Source of the DNA: JAODBQ01 sp038213195
GTDB lineage: Bacteria; Actinomycetota; Acidimicrobiia; Acidimicrobiales; Ilumatobacteraceae
Length of the DNA: 14,070 nt
Direction: 5' to 3'
Assembly: GCA_038213195.1 (NCBI GenBank)
Contig: JBBQTN010000137.1
Location: 1 to 14,070 of the forward strand
The notes below the pieces were generated by a model, which had not been told where the DNA came from, made no database searches, and saw only the letters and a program-made list of their open reading frames with translations. The first letter of the stretch is position 1; each line of letters begins with the position of its first letter. Of the stretch, positions 1 through 6,272 are shown one piece after another. Made by a program: the position numbers and the translations under genes.

Positions 1-124
1 CCAGCGCATACTGGCGAGCGGTCGACTCGGTGTTGTCGCGCACCTGTGCCAGCGACGACTGGCGGACATAGATCAACGCGACCCGCTCCAAGTGGCCGGC
101 GGTGATCTTCTCGCTGCCCCTCAC
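1..124 (-). CDS. Serine recombinase, N-terminal fragment (runs off window)
   Basis: Reading the minus strand from a GTG at 122-124, the frame stays open to the left edge and encodes about 41 residues. These include ALIYVRQSSLAQVRDNTEST, the start of a resolvase/invertase catalytic domain with the Tyr-x-Arg-x-Ser motif that carries the nucleophilic serine. The family cuts and rejoins DNA through a phosphoserine link. The rest lies outside the window, so I cannot tell a large (zinc-ribbon) recombinase from a small one. It lies 67 bp downstream of the DUF6788-like gene on the same strand, which suggests one transcript. The GTG is the only start I see in this frame after the preceding stop, and its ribosome binding site is weak. 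Confidence 0.8.
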   Translation of the reverse strand, partial: MRGSEKITAGHLERVALIYVRQSSLAQVRDNTESTARQYAL

Positions 125-191
125 CGTCTGCCGCCAACACCGCAGCGGCCATGTTCGCGACCACCGCCACGGCCTCGGCGACGAGCGCCAC

Positions 192-542
192 TCAGCCCAG
201 CGCTCCCCGGGACAACAACTCGACGTTGATCGCCGAGATTTCCTCCAGCACGTCGCGCACCCCGGCCGACACCATCGCACCGCGCCGCACAGCATCGGCC
301 GCCGCCGCCGGCACGTACACCGTGCGGGTGCGGCCACCCGCCCGCGGTAACACCACGTAGGTGTAGGGCCCGTGTAGTTCTCGACTCGCACATCGGCATC
401 CCTCCTTGCCACACCGTCGACGCTGGTCGAGTACCGACCCGGCGATCAGCTCCGCGACGTCGGGCAACGAGCCGGCCAAACGTCGGCGGCGGGCCCGCAA
501 CTGGCGGACGGTCTTCGAACCAGGATCTGTCTTGTACGTCAT
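192..542 (-). CDS. DUF6788-like protein with Cys cluster
   Basis: A 116-residue protein. Its N-terminal third is basic and helical (QLRARRRRLAGSL). The family-like core is RRRCGKEGCRCA (Cys44, Cys49, Cys51) followed by HGPYTYVVLP and a TRTVYVP strand, and the C-terminus is helical. This CGKxGCRC...HGPYxY pattern is what I recall of DUF6788 proteins, which have no known function. The cysteines could bind a metal, which would suit DNA or RNA binding (inference). It starts at ATG 540-542, 12 bp after the DUF5372-like stop, and precedes the serine recombinase. The three genes therefore look like one operon and probably one mobile unit. A 7-bp inverted repeat spans the start codon. Confidence 0.7.
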   Translation of the reverse strand: MTYKTDPGSKTVRQLRARRRRLAGSLPDVAELIAGSVLDQRRRCGKEGCRCASRELHGPYTYVVLPRAGGRTRTVYVPAAAADAVRRGAMVSAGVRDVLEEISAINVELLSRGALG

Positions 543-554
543 CGCTATACAAGA
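530..554. promoter_or_regulatory. Inverted repeat over the DUF6788-like start codon
   Basis: TCTTGTA at 530-536 and TACAAGA at 548-554 are perfect inverted repeats with an 11-nt spacer. On the minus strand the spacer contains the ATG of the DUF6788-like gene. It could be a translational hairpin, an operator, or a recombinase-binding site for the downstream serine recombinase. The sequence does not distinguish these, and the short arms allow chance. Confidence 0.3.
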
Positions 555-782
555 TCATGACCGATCCCGTCGCGCAACACGCGGATGATCCAACACCGCG
601 ACCAGACGAGCCAGCTCGACGAGACCCTCCACAACCAAACGGTGACCGAGTGGCCCTGGCGCACGATCGGTCCACCCGACCGGCAGCGTCACCCTCCCAG
701 CAGGACCGCCCTCACACACCAACACCAACTCCGCGCCACTGCGACGCCGCTCCAAGATGACCACTACCCGCTGGCCCGCCAA
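555..782 (-). CDS. DUF5372-like small protein, start possibly lost
   Basis: From TTG 780-782 the product is 75 residues, beginning LAGQRVVVILERRRSGAELV and continuing LPVGWTDRAP. The in-frame codons just upstream read VVTHPFHPLAGQR. As I recall, DUF5372 proteins begin at about that THPFHPLAG segment, so homology extends upstream of the only available start. The natural start would fall at the GTT codon at 792-794, which is not a start codon. The gene may have lost its start when the upstream sequence was replaced by the truncated group II intron (junction about 850), or it may use the TTG. Function unknown. Stop is 12 bp before the DUF6788-like gene. Confidence 0.6.
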   Translation of the reverse strand: MAGQRVVVILERRRSGAELVLVCEGGPAGRVTLPVGWTDRAPGPLGHRLVVEGLVELARLVAVLDHPRVARRDRS

Positions 783-846
783 CGGATGGAACGGATGCGT
801 AACGACAACCGAATCCGAAACCGGGCTCGACCGAGAAGAACGGGCC

Positions 847-1215
847 CTATGCCGGGACCGTTGGGATGCCCAACCGGCGGAACTTCCCGCCGGTCTTCGG
901 GATCATCTTCTCCCGCACCGGCACCGGCGAAAACCGTTGAGCCTTGAGAGATTCTCGCAGCTCTGTGAGGAGATCATCAGCACCGAACACGATCGAGCGA
1001 GGAGTCACTCCATCGACACCGGCGGATCGCGCACCCTGGTTGCCCCGCACCCTGTTCCACGCAACCACGAGGAACGACGGGTCACATACGAGGTTGTAAA
1101 TGTCATCGAAACAGCGGCCAGGATCAGCCGCCGCCCATTGATGCAGTTTCGCTTGCATCACGAGTACTCGTAGCTCGGCCGTGTCACGGTCGGGCCACGA
1201 AGCGCCGATATTCAC
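847..1215 (-). pseudogene. ltrA: Group II intron reverse transcriptase/maturase, N-terminal fragment
   Basis: From GTG 1213-1215 the product is 122 residues. It holds the typical bacterial intron-encoded protein N-terminus: LVMQAKLHQWA, then FDDIYNLVCDP, then VRGNQGARSAGVDG, then the RT-1 region VREKMIPKTGGKFRRLGIPT. Full proteins are usually over 400 residues. Here homology stops right after GIPTV and a TAG follows three codons later, so the YADD active site, the maturase (X) domain and any endonuclease domain are missing. The break near 851 joins it to the region upstream of the DUF5372-like gene. The fragment is non-functional but marks the element type and direction. Confidence 0.9.
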
Positions 1216-1493
1216 CAGCGTCCTCCACGATCAGCGTTGAGACTGCGAACACGCTGGGGTCCTTCGCCATGTGCACAGCTTTCCTGCGCGCGGACTACTA
1301 CGACCCCTCCGTCCCATCCCGGCAGCATCCGCCGGCAACGAGCGTTCCCGCCGATCGGCAGGCTGCCGACCGGGTTGGGGACCGCCGGGATGGTTCCCAC
1401 GTTCACTGCGAACCGTTCGACAGGGGTGGTGCCCAGCTATGCCCCTGCGGCATCGCCACGGCTACGCCGCAGGCATTCACCGTGGCCTCCGCA

Positions 1494-1510
1494 CCGACGA
1501 CCTAAATCGG
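1494..1510 (-). other. Candidate EBS1 hairpin of the group II intron
   Basis: On the minus strand, CCGA (1507-1510) and TCGG (1494-1497) close a 9-nt loop TTTAGGTCG. Loop bases UAGGUC (1499-1504) can pair with GAUUUG, the last six nucleotides of the IS30 exon (1815-1820), using three G-U wobbles. It lies about 310 nt into the intron, where EBS1 is expected. Pairing was checked by eye only. Confidence 0.5.
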
Positions 1511-1580
1511 TTCAGGAGTTCGCCACCACACTGTGATGGGTGCGCGCCGCTGACCAGCCCAGATCCGTCAGGTTCGAGCT

Positions 1581-1588
1581 GGAGGGAG
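1581..1588 (-). other. Candidate EBS2 of the group II intron
   Basis: Minus-strand CTCCCTCC is an exact 8-nt complement of exon sequence GGAGGGAG at 1820-1827. That covers exon positions -6 to -13, where IBS2 normally lies (-8 to -13). It sits about 230 nt into the intron, upstream of the EBS1 candidate, in the usual order. Confidence 0.5.
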
Positions 1589-1814
1589 GATTGAGGAGCG
1601 TTCAACACTGGTTTCTCACGTACACCGTCCTGTCTTGCTTGCCGGACCCAGACCATCTGACAGTGCTGGCCTGTCCCGGCGTTGTCGGGGCTGCTTGCCA
1701 CCCAACAGGCCCGTTCCGGCCGCCAGGCTGCCCCCAGCTTCAGCTACTCGCTGCGACGAGCAGAAGGTGGTGCCCTTTCATCACCACACGGTTCAACAGC
1801 GCCTCGTGGCGCAC

Positions 1815-2696
1815 CAAATCTCCCTCCCAGTGGCCCGGAACGGCGCGGTCATCGGCTTCGGGTGGGCGTTCGCTGATCCTGACCTCGTCGGTCACGTGAC
1901 CTCGGGCGCGCTGTTGAGCACGCGCACGAGGAACACGCAGTGCCCGCCCGGTGCACAGGCACGCCACGAGTTCACGTTTGAGCGCACCACGGCCCTCGAT
2001 GTAGAGCGCCTGGTAGATCGCCTCGTGCGAGATCCTCATCGTGCTGTCCCCGGGGAAGTCAATCGGCAGCCGACTCGAAATCTGCTCCGGGCTCCACGCA
2101 GTTGCCCACCTCCGGTCCTGTCGACGTGGCCGGTTCCGTCCCTTCCACGTCGCTGTCGGTGGCCCGACCACTGATCCATCCACGGAGTGGACGGTGCCGG
2201 CGAGCCGATCCTGCACGTAGTCGCGGAGCCGCTCATTGGCGACCAGCTTCACAGTCTTTGGTCGCCGGGCAGCCAGTTCGGCCTTCCATTGAGCGACCCC
2301 GGCCCGATACTTCAGATGACCACTGCGAGTCGCCGCGTTGCGGCGAAGCTCACGCGAAATCGTAGATGGCGCCCGACCGATCTTCCGAGCGATCGCCCGG
2401 ACACCGCAGCCCTGCTCGCGCAGCACCGCGATCTCCTCCCGTCCATCGAACGACAAATACCTGTCTGTCGGCGGGCTCAACTCGATGGTCGGCATGCCGC
2501 CACGTTCGCGGAACCAGCGGCTGCCAACCGGACCTGACACGCCGCATGCGATCGCCGCGTCCTCGCTCGTAAGTCCCTCGGCGATCTTGACCCAGAACGC
2601 TCGCTCCACAGCTCGACGGGTCGGCGGTCGACCCGGCGAACGCATCGACGGCCTCCCCGTCTGCGTCACCATCCAACCACGCTCTCTGCCCATCAT
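1815..2696 (-). pseudogene. IS30-family transposase, cut by a group II intron
   Basis: The frame runs from ATG 2694-2696 (in MMGRERGW; a longer upstream reading to 2828 is possible but crosses IS3 sequence). It shows the IS30 helix-turn-helix (GVRAIARKIGRAPSTISREL), then LAARRPKTVKL, the WSPEQISSRL segment, ISHEAIYQALY and finally the first catalytic Asp in PGHWEGDLV. At that point, 1814/1815, the group II intron begins. The frame reads on to 1740 through intron sequence only. The second Asp and Glu of the DDE triad are missing from the window. The element's transposase-proximal end lies near 2738, abutting IS3 orfB sequence, so this IS30 had inserted into IS3. Confidence 0.9.
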
Positions 2697-2739
2697 CCAC
2701 CTCCATGTCGAGGTGTTGCGACGACCGCTTGATTCCCCC

Positions 2740-3060
2740 CAGTCACGAGCGTGAGGTTCACTGAGCGCCTCGACGAGATCGGTGCCCGACCCTCGATCGG
2801 GACTGTCGCCGATTCCTATGACTGTCAACGCCCTCGCCGAGACGACGAACGGCCTCTACAAGGCCGAGTGCGTCTACGGGCCTGACGCGCCAAGGCCGTA
2901 GGACGACGTCGACGAGCTCGAACTCGCCACGCTGTCGTGGGTGCACTGGTTCAACGAACAACGCCTCCACGGCCACTGCGGCGACATCCCGCCTGCAGAG
3001 TTCGAAGCAGCGTTCTACGCTGCCCAACAGACCGACCCCGCAAGGGTTGGAACCCAATAA
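2740..3060 (+). pseudogene. IS3-family OrfB transposase, C-terminal remnant
   Basis: The plus strand encodes TSVRFTERLDEIGARPSIGT then VADSYD, a 4-nt TGTC insertion (2823-2826), then NALAETTNGLYKAE in the next frame. It continues to WVHWFNEQRLHGHCGDIPPA and stops at TAA 3058-3060. These are the last third of the rve integrase domain of IS3 OrfB, including the Glu of the DDE triad in ALAET. A TAG at 2899-2901 replaces what is normally Trp (PRP-W-DDVDEL). A base also seems missing near 2744 (CAGTCACGAGC against an expected CAGTACACGAGC). Three lesions make this dead. Everything 5' of about 2740 is replaced by IS30. Confidence 0.9.
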
Positions 3061-3098
3061 CCCGAGCCTCCACCAGACCCAGGATTCCTCTGTGTTTG

Positions 3099-4161
3099 TC
3101 AAGCAGCATTTTTGGACCGTTTCGGTGGTGGGCTGATTCGGTGCTCGTCGGCGATCATCAGTCGCCAGATGTGGTTCGCGAGTCGCCGCTTCAAGCAGCG
3201 CATCGCCTCGTTGCGTGACTTGCCCTCAGCGATCTTGATGTCGTCGTAGCGGTGGCCGATGCTGTCGCGCATGCGCACCTGGGTCACGGCGATCAGGTGG
3301 ATTGCCGAGTTCAGTTGCCGGTCACCGCTGCGCGACAGGCGGTGACGGCTATGTTCACCGGAGGCGACCTCGATCGGGGCGACACCGGCGTACGTCGCGA
3401 ATGCGTCGCTGGTCGGGAACCGAGACGCCGGTCCGGTGCGGCCGATCAACCGGACAGCGGTGATCGAGCCGACACCGTCGACATGACGCAGGCGGCTGCC
3501 GTGGTCGTCGAGCGCGGTGCTCATCCGTTGCTCGATGTCAGTCAGCGACGCGTTCACCGTGCGCAGATCGCGGACGAGGTCCTGGGCGAGTTCCTTGCGG
3601 ACCCTCTCCGATGGTGATGCCGGACGGATCGAGAGCAGCAGCGTCGACGCCGACTTCGCTGTGATCGCCAGCGCGGCACCGCCGGGGACGAGGTCGCGCA
3701 GCACAGCGTGAAGTTGGTTGGCGGCACGAACTCGTTGCGCGGCAAGGTTGGCGCGTCGTTCCTCGAGCAACGCGAACACCGTCGTGTGATCCTCCCCGGC
3801 GACCACCCTCGCGTCGCCGTGCAACGCGGCGACGCTCGCCGCTGCTGCTGCGTCGATCACATCGGTCTTGCGCCGGCTCCCACGTGACAGCTCACGCACC
3901 AGCGCTGTCGCCCTGCTCGGCACGTCCCACACGACCTCCTCGCGAGTCACGAGCCATTGCGCGAGATGACGGCCAAGCTCGCGAGCCCCGTCCACGGCCC
4001 AGCGTCGATCGGTGGACTGCTGCGCCCAACGCAGCAACTGTCGATAGCCGGCCAGTGACGATTACAACGCGCAGCGACGCCACCGGCTTGTTCGTCGCAG
4101 GGTCAACCGCCGTGGCCGTGTGCGAGCTCTTGTGCGGGTCAACCCCGATAATCATCGACAT
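3099..4161 (-). pseudogene. IS110-family transposase with one frameshift
   Basis: Starts at ATG 4159-4161 with MSMIIGVDPHKSSHTATAV. The reading frame shifts between GTT at 4066-4068 and TCA at 4056-4058, where seven nucleotides stand in place of six, and then continues SLAGYRQLLRWAQQ to the stop at 3099. In the repaired protein (about 350 residues) the DEDD catalytic residues fall at Asp8, Glu61 (ARELGR), Asp100 and Asp103 (KTDVID), matching the family spacing. The C-terminal Transposase_20 domain is complete (VDGVGSITAVRLIG, YAGVAPIE, SRHRLSRSGDRQLNSAIH with the candidate nucleophilic Ser). A single-base insertion therefore inactivates an otherwise intact recombinase. IS110 transposases are not known to use programmed frameshifting. 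Confidence 0.88.
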
Positions 4162-4387
4162 GCTCCGTCCCTGGATGAGTTGGTGTGAAGCCACGGACGG
4201 CATGCCGACTTCGAGACCAGCCGGGCGGGACCAGTCCGCTGTTGAGCCCGACCGTAACCGGTCGCCGGCCGGAAGGCAAACCCTGGGAGAGCCAACCCGA
4301 AGACGGCAGGCGATTCACGAGCCAACCCGACCGACGACCAACCAGGCGCTACGAACCTTAACCGCAATGACTGGCACCTCACATACA
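4162..4387 (-). ncRNA. Possible IS110 bridge RNA region (leader)
   Basis: IS110-subgroup elements such as IS621 express a structured bridge RNA from the non-coding stretch before the transposase. This RNA pairs separately with donor and target DNA around a short core. The 225-nt leader here has the right place and length and is GC-rich with several short self-complementary stretches. On the minus strand the deduced target is GCCGACCTGGGTCTGG and the deduced donor junction is GAGGAATCCTGTATGTG, both around CCTG. I could not assign the guide loops by eye, so this rests on position and family knowledge only. Confidence 0.4.
4289..4330. repeat. 12-bp direct repeat in the IS110 leader
   Basis: GAGCCAACCCGA occurs at 4289-4300 and again at 4319-4330, exactly 30 bp apart, inside the IS110 leader. 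Its role is unknown. It could be duplicated guide or stem sequence in the bridge RNA, or a protein-binding site. Confidence 0.6.
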
Positions 4388-4390
4388 GGT

Positions 4391-4400
4391 CGGCGGTTCA
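4391..4400 (+). repeat. Terminal half of the IS3 right-end repeat
   Basis: The IS3 right end begins at 3064 (GAGCCTCCACCAGACCCAGG, to 3083) and should finish with a sequence like CGGTTCA. That missing tail, CGGCGGTTCA, occurs at 4391-4400, on the far side of the IS110 element. The two halves share CAGG next to the breakpoints (3080-3083 and 4386-4389). IS110 therefore inserted inside the IS3 terminal inverted repeat, and IS3 ends at 4400 in the usual TTCA. Confidence 0.6.
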
Positions 4401-4479
4401 GTCCACGAATCCGGGGTGAAGCAGAGCTGGCTGATCCACTGGTAGTTCCAGCCGGCGACGATCGGTTGTCTAGCGGAAT

Positions 4480-4836
4480 GCTTCGAAGCCTTTACGACGT
4501 CGCCGTAGGTGATCGGCCATCGAGCGTCTGGAACCGAAATGGGGCGGTCGTCGAAGTCAACTCGGTCGTAGGGCACGCGTCGCCCACCCCAGATGTGCTG
4601 GCACGCCGTTCTGCCGCCGGACGGCAATTGCCATGTCCTCGTGGCGATCGGGATCCGTCAGCTCGGCGTCGCTGAGCCTCTGCGCCCTCCCGCTGAACTC
4701 GCTCTGCCACTCTCGACAAGCAGCACCTCGAAACCAGCTCGAGCCACCTACAATGCGGTGAACACGCCTGCGGGCTGGCCCGACGACCACCAGATCACCG
4801 TGGAGGGACGCTGAATCTCCGAGGTCCGAAATTTCT
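4480..4836 (-). pseudogene. GMC-type FAD oxidoreductase, decayed internal fragment
   Basis: Minus-strand pieces in different frames fit one GMC-like flavoprotein. HGDLVVVG and PAGVFTAL form the Rossmann GxGxxG region, although a glycine codon is damaged. They are followed by ARAGFEVLLVESG, WQSEFSGRAQRLSDAELTDP, then IWGGRRVPYDRVDFDDRP and PDARWPITYGDV. At least three frameshifts are needed to join them, so the gene is dead. The family oxidises alcohol groups, often on sugars, with FAD. The N-terminal codons lie beyond the ISL3 element at 6234-6253. Homology fades near 4480. The stretch 4401-4479 up to the IS3 end holds nothing I recognise. The gene followed the aldo/keto reductase, so the two probably formed an operon. 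Confidence 0.7.
4829..4836. repeat. Left 8-bp target duplication of the ISL3 element
   Basis: AAATTTCT, directly before the left terminal repeat. It is identical to 6226-6233 directly after the right repeat. Eight bp is the usual ISL3 duplication length. Confidence 0.95.
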
Positions 4837-6225
4837 GGCTCTTGTGATGCATCCGTGGGTGGGGTTCAGGTGGTGGCGCGGTCGGGTAGTGGTGGGCAGA
4901 GTCCGCCGAGGTTGAGCATGGCGAGGGCGATGAGTGCGTCGGGTGAGCGGAACCCGAAGGCGATGCGGGTGAGGAGGCGGAGCTTGGTGTTGACGCTCTC
5001 GACGCGGGCATTGGAGAGGCCGTGGGTGAGGGCCGCCTCGATCCCGACGCGGTGACGGGTGATTGCTTTGGCGAGCTTCACGAACGGTGGGATGCGGCAG
5101 CGGCGCGCCCATTGCAGCCATTGCTCGAGCAGGGTGATGCCAGCTTCACCTTTCAACGCGAATACTTGGCGAAGTTGTTCTTTGAGCAGGTAGGCACGGT
5201 AGAGGCGCTGGTTCGTCACGGCGATCGAGGCGAGCTTCGCGGCCTGGTTGTCGGTGAGATCGGCTGGGTTCTTCCACAGTGCGTATCGGGCACCTTTGAG
5301 GTCCCGGGCGACGGCTTTCTGCCCGTTGCGGCGCGCCGCGTTCCACACCTGACGGCGGACCTCGTCGAGCGCGTTGGTTGCCCACTGGACGGTGTGGAAC
5401 GGATCCATGCACAGCTCCGCGTTCGGGCAACGAGCCGTGACCACGTTGGCGATCCACTCCGCCGCGTCGGCGCTGACCAAGGCGATCTTCGCGCAACGGT
5501 CGTCGCCGAGCCGATCGAAGAACTTCGACAGGGTCTTGGTGTCGCGGCCGTCATGGGCCCACAGCAACACCCCACTGTCATGATCGACGACCACCGTCAG
5601 ATACTTGTGGCCGCGCTTATAGGAGATCTCATCGATCCCGATCCGGCGCAGATTGACGAACCGATCCGTCTTCGTCTCGGCGTCAGCGACGACCCGCGTC
5701 ACGATCGCCCCGACGGTTCTCCACGCGATTCGCAACAGATCACGCACCGCCGACTTCGAGCAATGCGTCGCCAGCCAGGCCGCCGTGTCATCGAACGCGT
5801 ACGTGTGCCCTGCACCATGACGCGCCCACGGCACCTGGGCCGCGACCACGCCGTGCTGCGGGCACCGCACCCGCGGCGAGTCGGCCTCCAGATACGCGCA
5901 GACCGCGCCCAGATCCAACGCCCGCCACCGCCGTCGGCCCTCACCACGGTCATACCCCGAACACCGAATCCCGCACTTACCGCACCGCCGTTTCTTCGCC
6001 TTGCGCGGCCTGACCGACACCACGATGCACTCCTCGACCTCGTCGAAGCAGACTCCCTCGACGACCGCCTGCACCACCCCGAGCAGACGAGCCCATAACA
6101 TCGTTGATCGCACCCCGTTCTCCTCCATCGTTTCGAACCCTCAAGAAGCTCGAAAACGTAGGAAGGCAACGGGGTGCACCCGCGGATGGGGCTACTCAGC
6201 CACCCACGGATCAGTCACAAGAGCC
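4837..6225 (-). mobile_element. Complete ISL3-family insertion sequence
   Basis: A 1389-bp element. Its 26-bp terminal inverted repeats lie at 4837-4862 and 6200-6225. They share GGCTCTTGTGA and ATCCGTGGGTGG and differ only in the three bases between. It is flanked by AAATTTCT on both sides and carries one intact transposase gene. It is the only apparently intact mobile element in the window and probably one of the latest insertions. It landed a few codons into the GMC oxidoreductase gene. Confidence 0.95.
4866..6128 (-). CDS. ISL3-family transposase
   Basis: 420 residues, full length for the family, starting ATG 6126-6128 with a GAGGG-type ribosome binding site upstream. The N-terminal zinc-ribbon is visible as CGKCGIRC (Cys49, Cys52) and CPQHG (Cys89, His92). 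The DDE catalytic residues fit Asp166 (RRIGIDEISYKRG), Asp242 (LCMDPFHTVQWA) and Glu377 (ARVESVNTKL), followed by the typical LTRIAFGFRSPDALIALAML. No internal stop or frameshift is seen, so it is likely active. It fills nearly all of its IS, ending 29 bp from the left terminal repeat. Confidence 0.95.
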   Translation of the reverse strand: MEENGVRSTMLWARLLGVVQAVVEGVCFDEVEECIVVSVRPRKAKKRRCGKCGIRCSGYDRGEGRRRWRALDLGAVCAYLEADSPRVRCPQHGVVAAQVPWARHGAGHTYAFDDTAAWLATHCSKSAVRDLLRIAWRTVGAIVTRVVADAETKTDRFVNLRRIGIDEISYKRGHKYLTVVVDHDSGVLLWAHDGRDTKTLSKFFDRLGDDRCAKIALVSADAAEWIANVVTARCPNAELCMDPFHTVQWATNALDEVRRQVWNAARRNGQKAVARDLKGARYALWKNPADLTDNQAAKLASIAVTNQRLYRAYLLKEQLRQVFALKGEAGITLLEQWLQWARRCRIPPFVKLAKAITRHRVGIEAALTHGLSNARVESVNTKLRLLTRIAFGFRSPDALIALAMLNLGGLCPPLPDRATT

Positions 6226-6233
6226 AAATTTCT
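6226..6233. repeat. Right 8-bp target duplication of the ISL3 element
   Basis: AAATTTCT follows the right terminal repeat directly and is identical to 4829-4836. Removing the IS and one copy restores the GMC reading frame (IIVEISDLGDSASLHGDLVVVG). Confidence 0.95.
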
Positions 6234-6253
6234 ACGATGATCCTCTACGACAC
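6234..6253 (-). pseudogene. 5' end of the GMC oxidoreductase gene, cut off by ISL3
   Basis: With ISL3 removed, the minus strand reads GTG TCG TAG AGG ATC ATC GTA GAA ATT TCG, then on into HGDLVVVG. Two readings are possible. The start may be the GTG at 6251-6253, well placed six bases after GGAGG, with a nonsense TAG at codon 3. Or the start was an ATG now mutated to AGG (6242-6244). Either way translation was already broken here. It starts 20 bp after the aldo/keto reductase stop. Confidence 0.6.
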
Positions 6254-6272
6254 CCGACGCCTCCGGGAGTCC

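Larger units (their letters stand above)
851..1814 (-). mobile_element. Group II intron, 5' portion only
   Basis: On the minus strand the element begins at 1814 with GTGCGCC, matching the group II 5' consensus GUGYG. It runs about 600 nt through domain I-type sequence (GTTCGCAGTGAACGTGGGAA) before the intron-encoded protein starts at 1215, a normal spacing. The 5' exon is the IS30 transposase gene. A hairpin at 1494-1510 and the C-rich stretch at 1581-1588 can pair with the last 13 exon nucleotides. The intron breaks off near 851 within the RT gene, so the rest of the protein, domains V-VI and the 3' exon are absent. It cannot splice or move by itself. Confidence 0.85.
3084..4390 (-). mobile_element. 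IS110-family element inserted in an IS3 end
   Basis: About 1.3 kb, transcribed leftwards. There are no terminal inverted repeats, as expected for IS110. Its ends are placed by the split IS3 terminal repeat. On the minus strand both junctions carry CCTG, consistent with a short shared core. The leader from the left end to the ATG is about 225 nt, and the tail after the transposase stop is about 15 nt. This lopsided layout matches IS110-subgroup elements that encode a bridge RNA in the long leader. The exact ends are uncertain by a few bases. Confidence 0.7.

Noticed and set aside
2899..2901. TAG in IS3 orfB as a recoded codon
   Set aside because: The same gene has a 4-nt frameshift and is truncated by IS30, so simple decay explains it.
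2758..3102. Minus-strand 114-codon frame
   Set aside because: It is the complement of the IS3 OrfB remnant, which has clear homology on the plus strand.
4059..4065. Programmed frameshift in the IS110 transposase
   Set aside because: The family is not known to use one, and I see no slippery heptamer with a following structure. A one-base insertion is simpler.
4401..4479. Similarity between this stretch (WNYQWISQLCF) and the hydrolase at the right edge (MHWNYDG)
   Set aside because: Only WNY is shared. There is no further alignment, so common origin is not supported.
5022..6098. A 358-codon open frame on the plus strand
   Set aside because: It is antisense to the intact ISL3 transposase, whose zinc-ribbon and DDE motifs are clear. 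Its translation has low-complexity Arg/Pro/Asp content typical of a GC-rich shadow frame.
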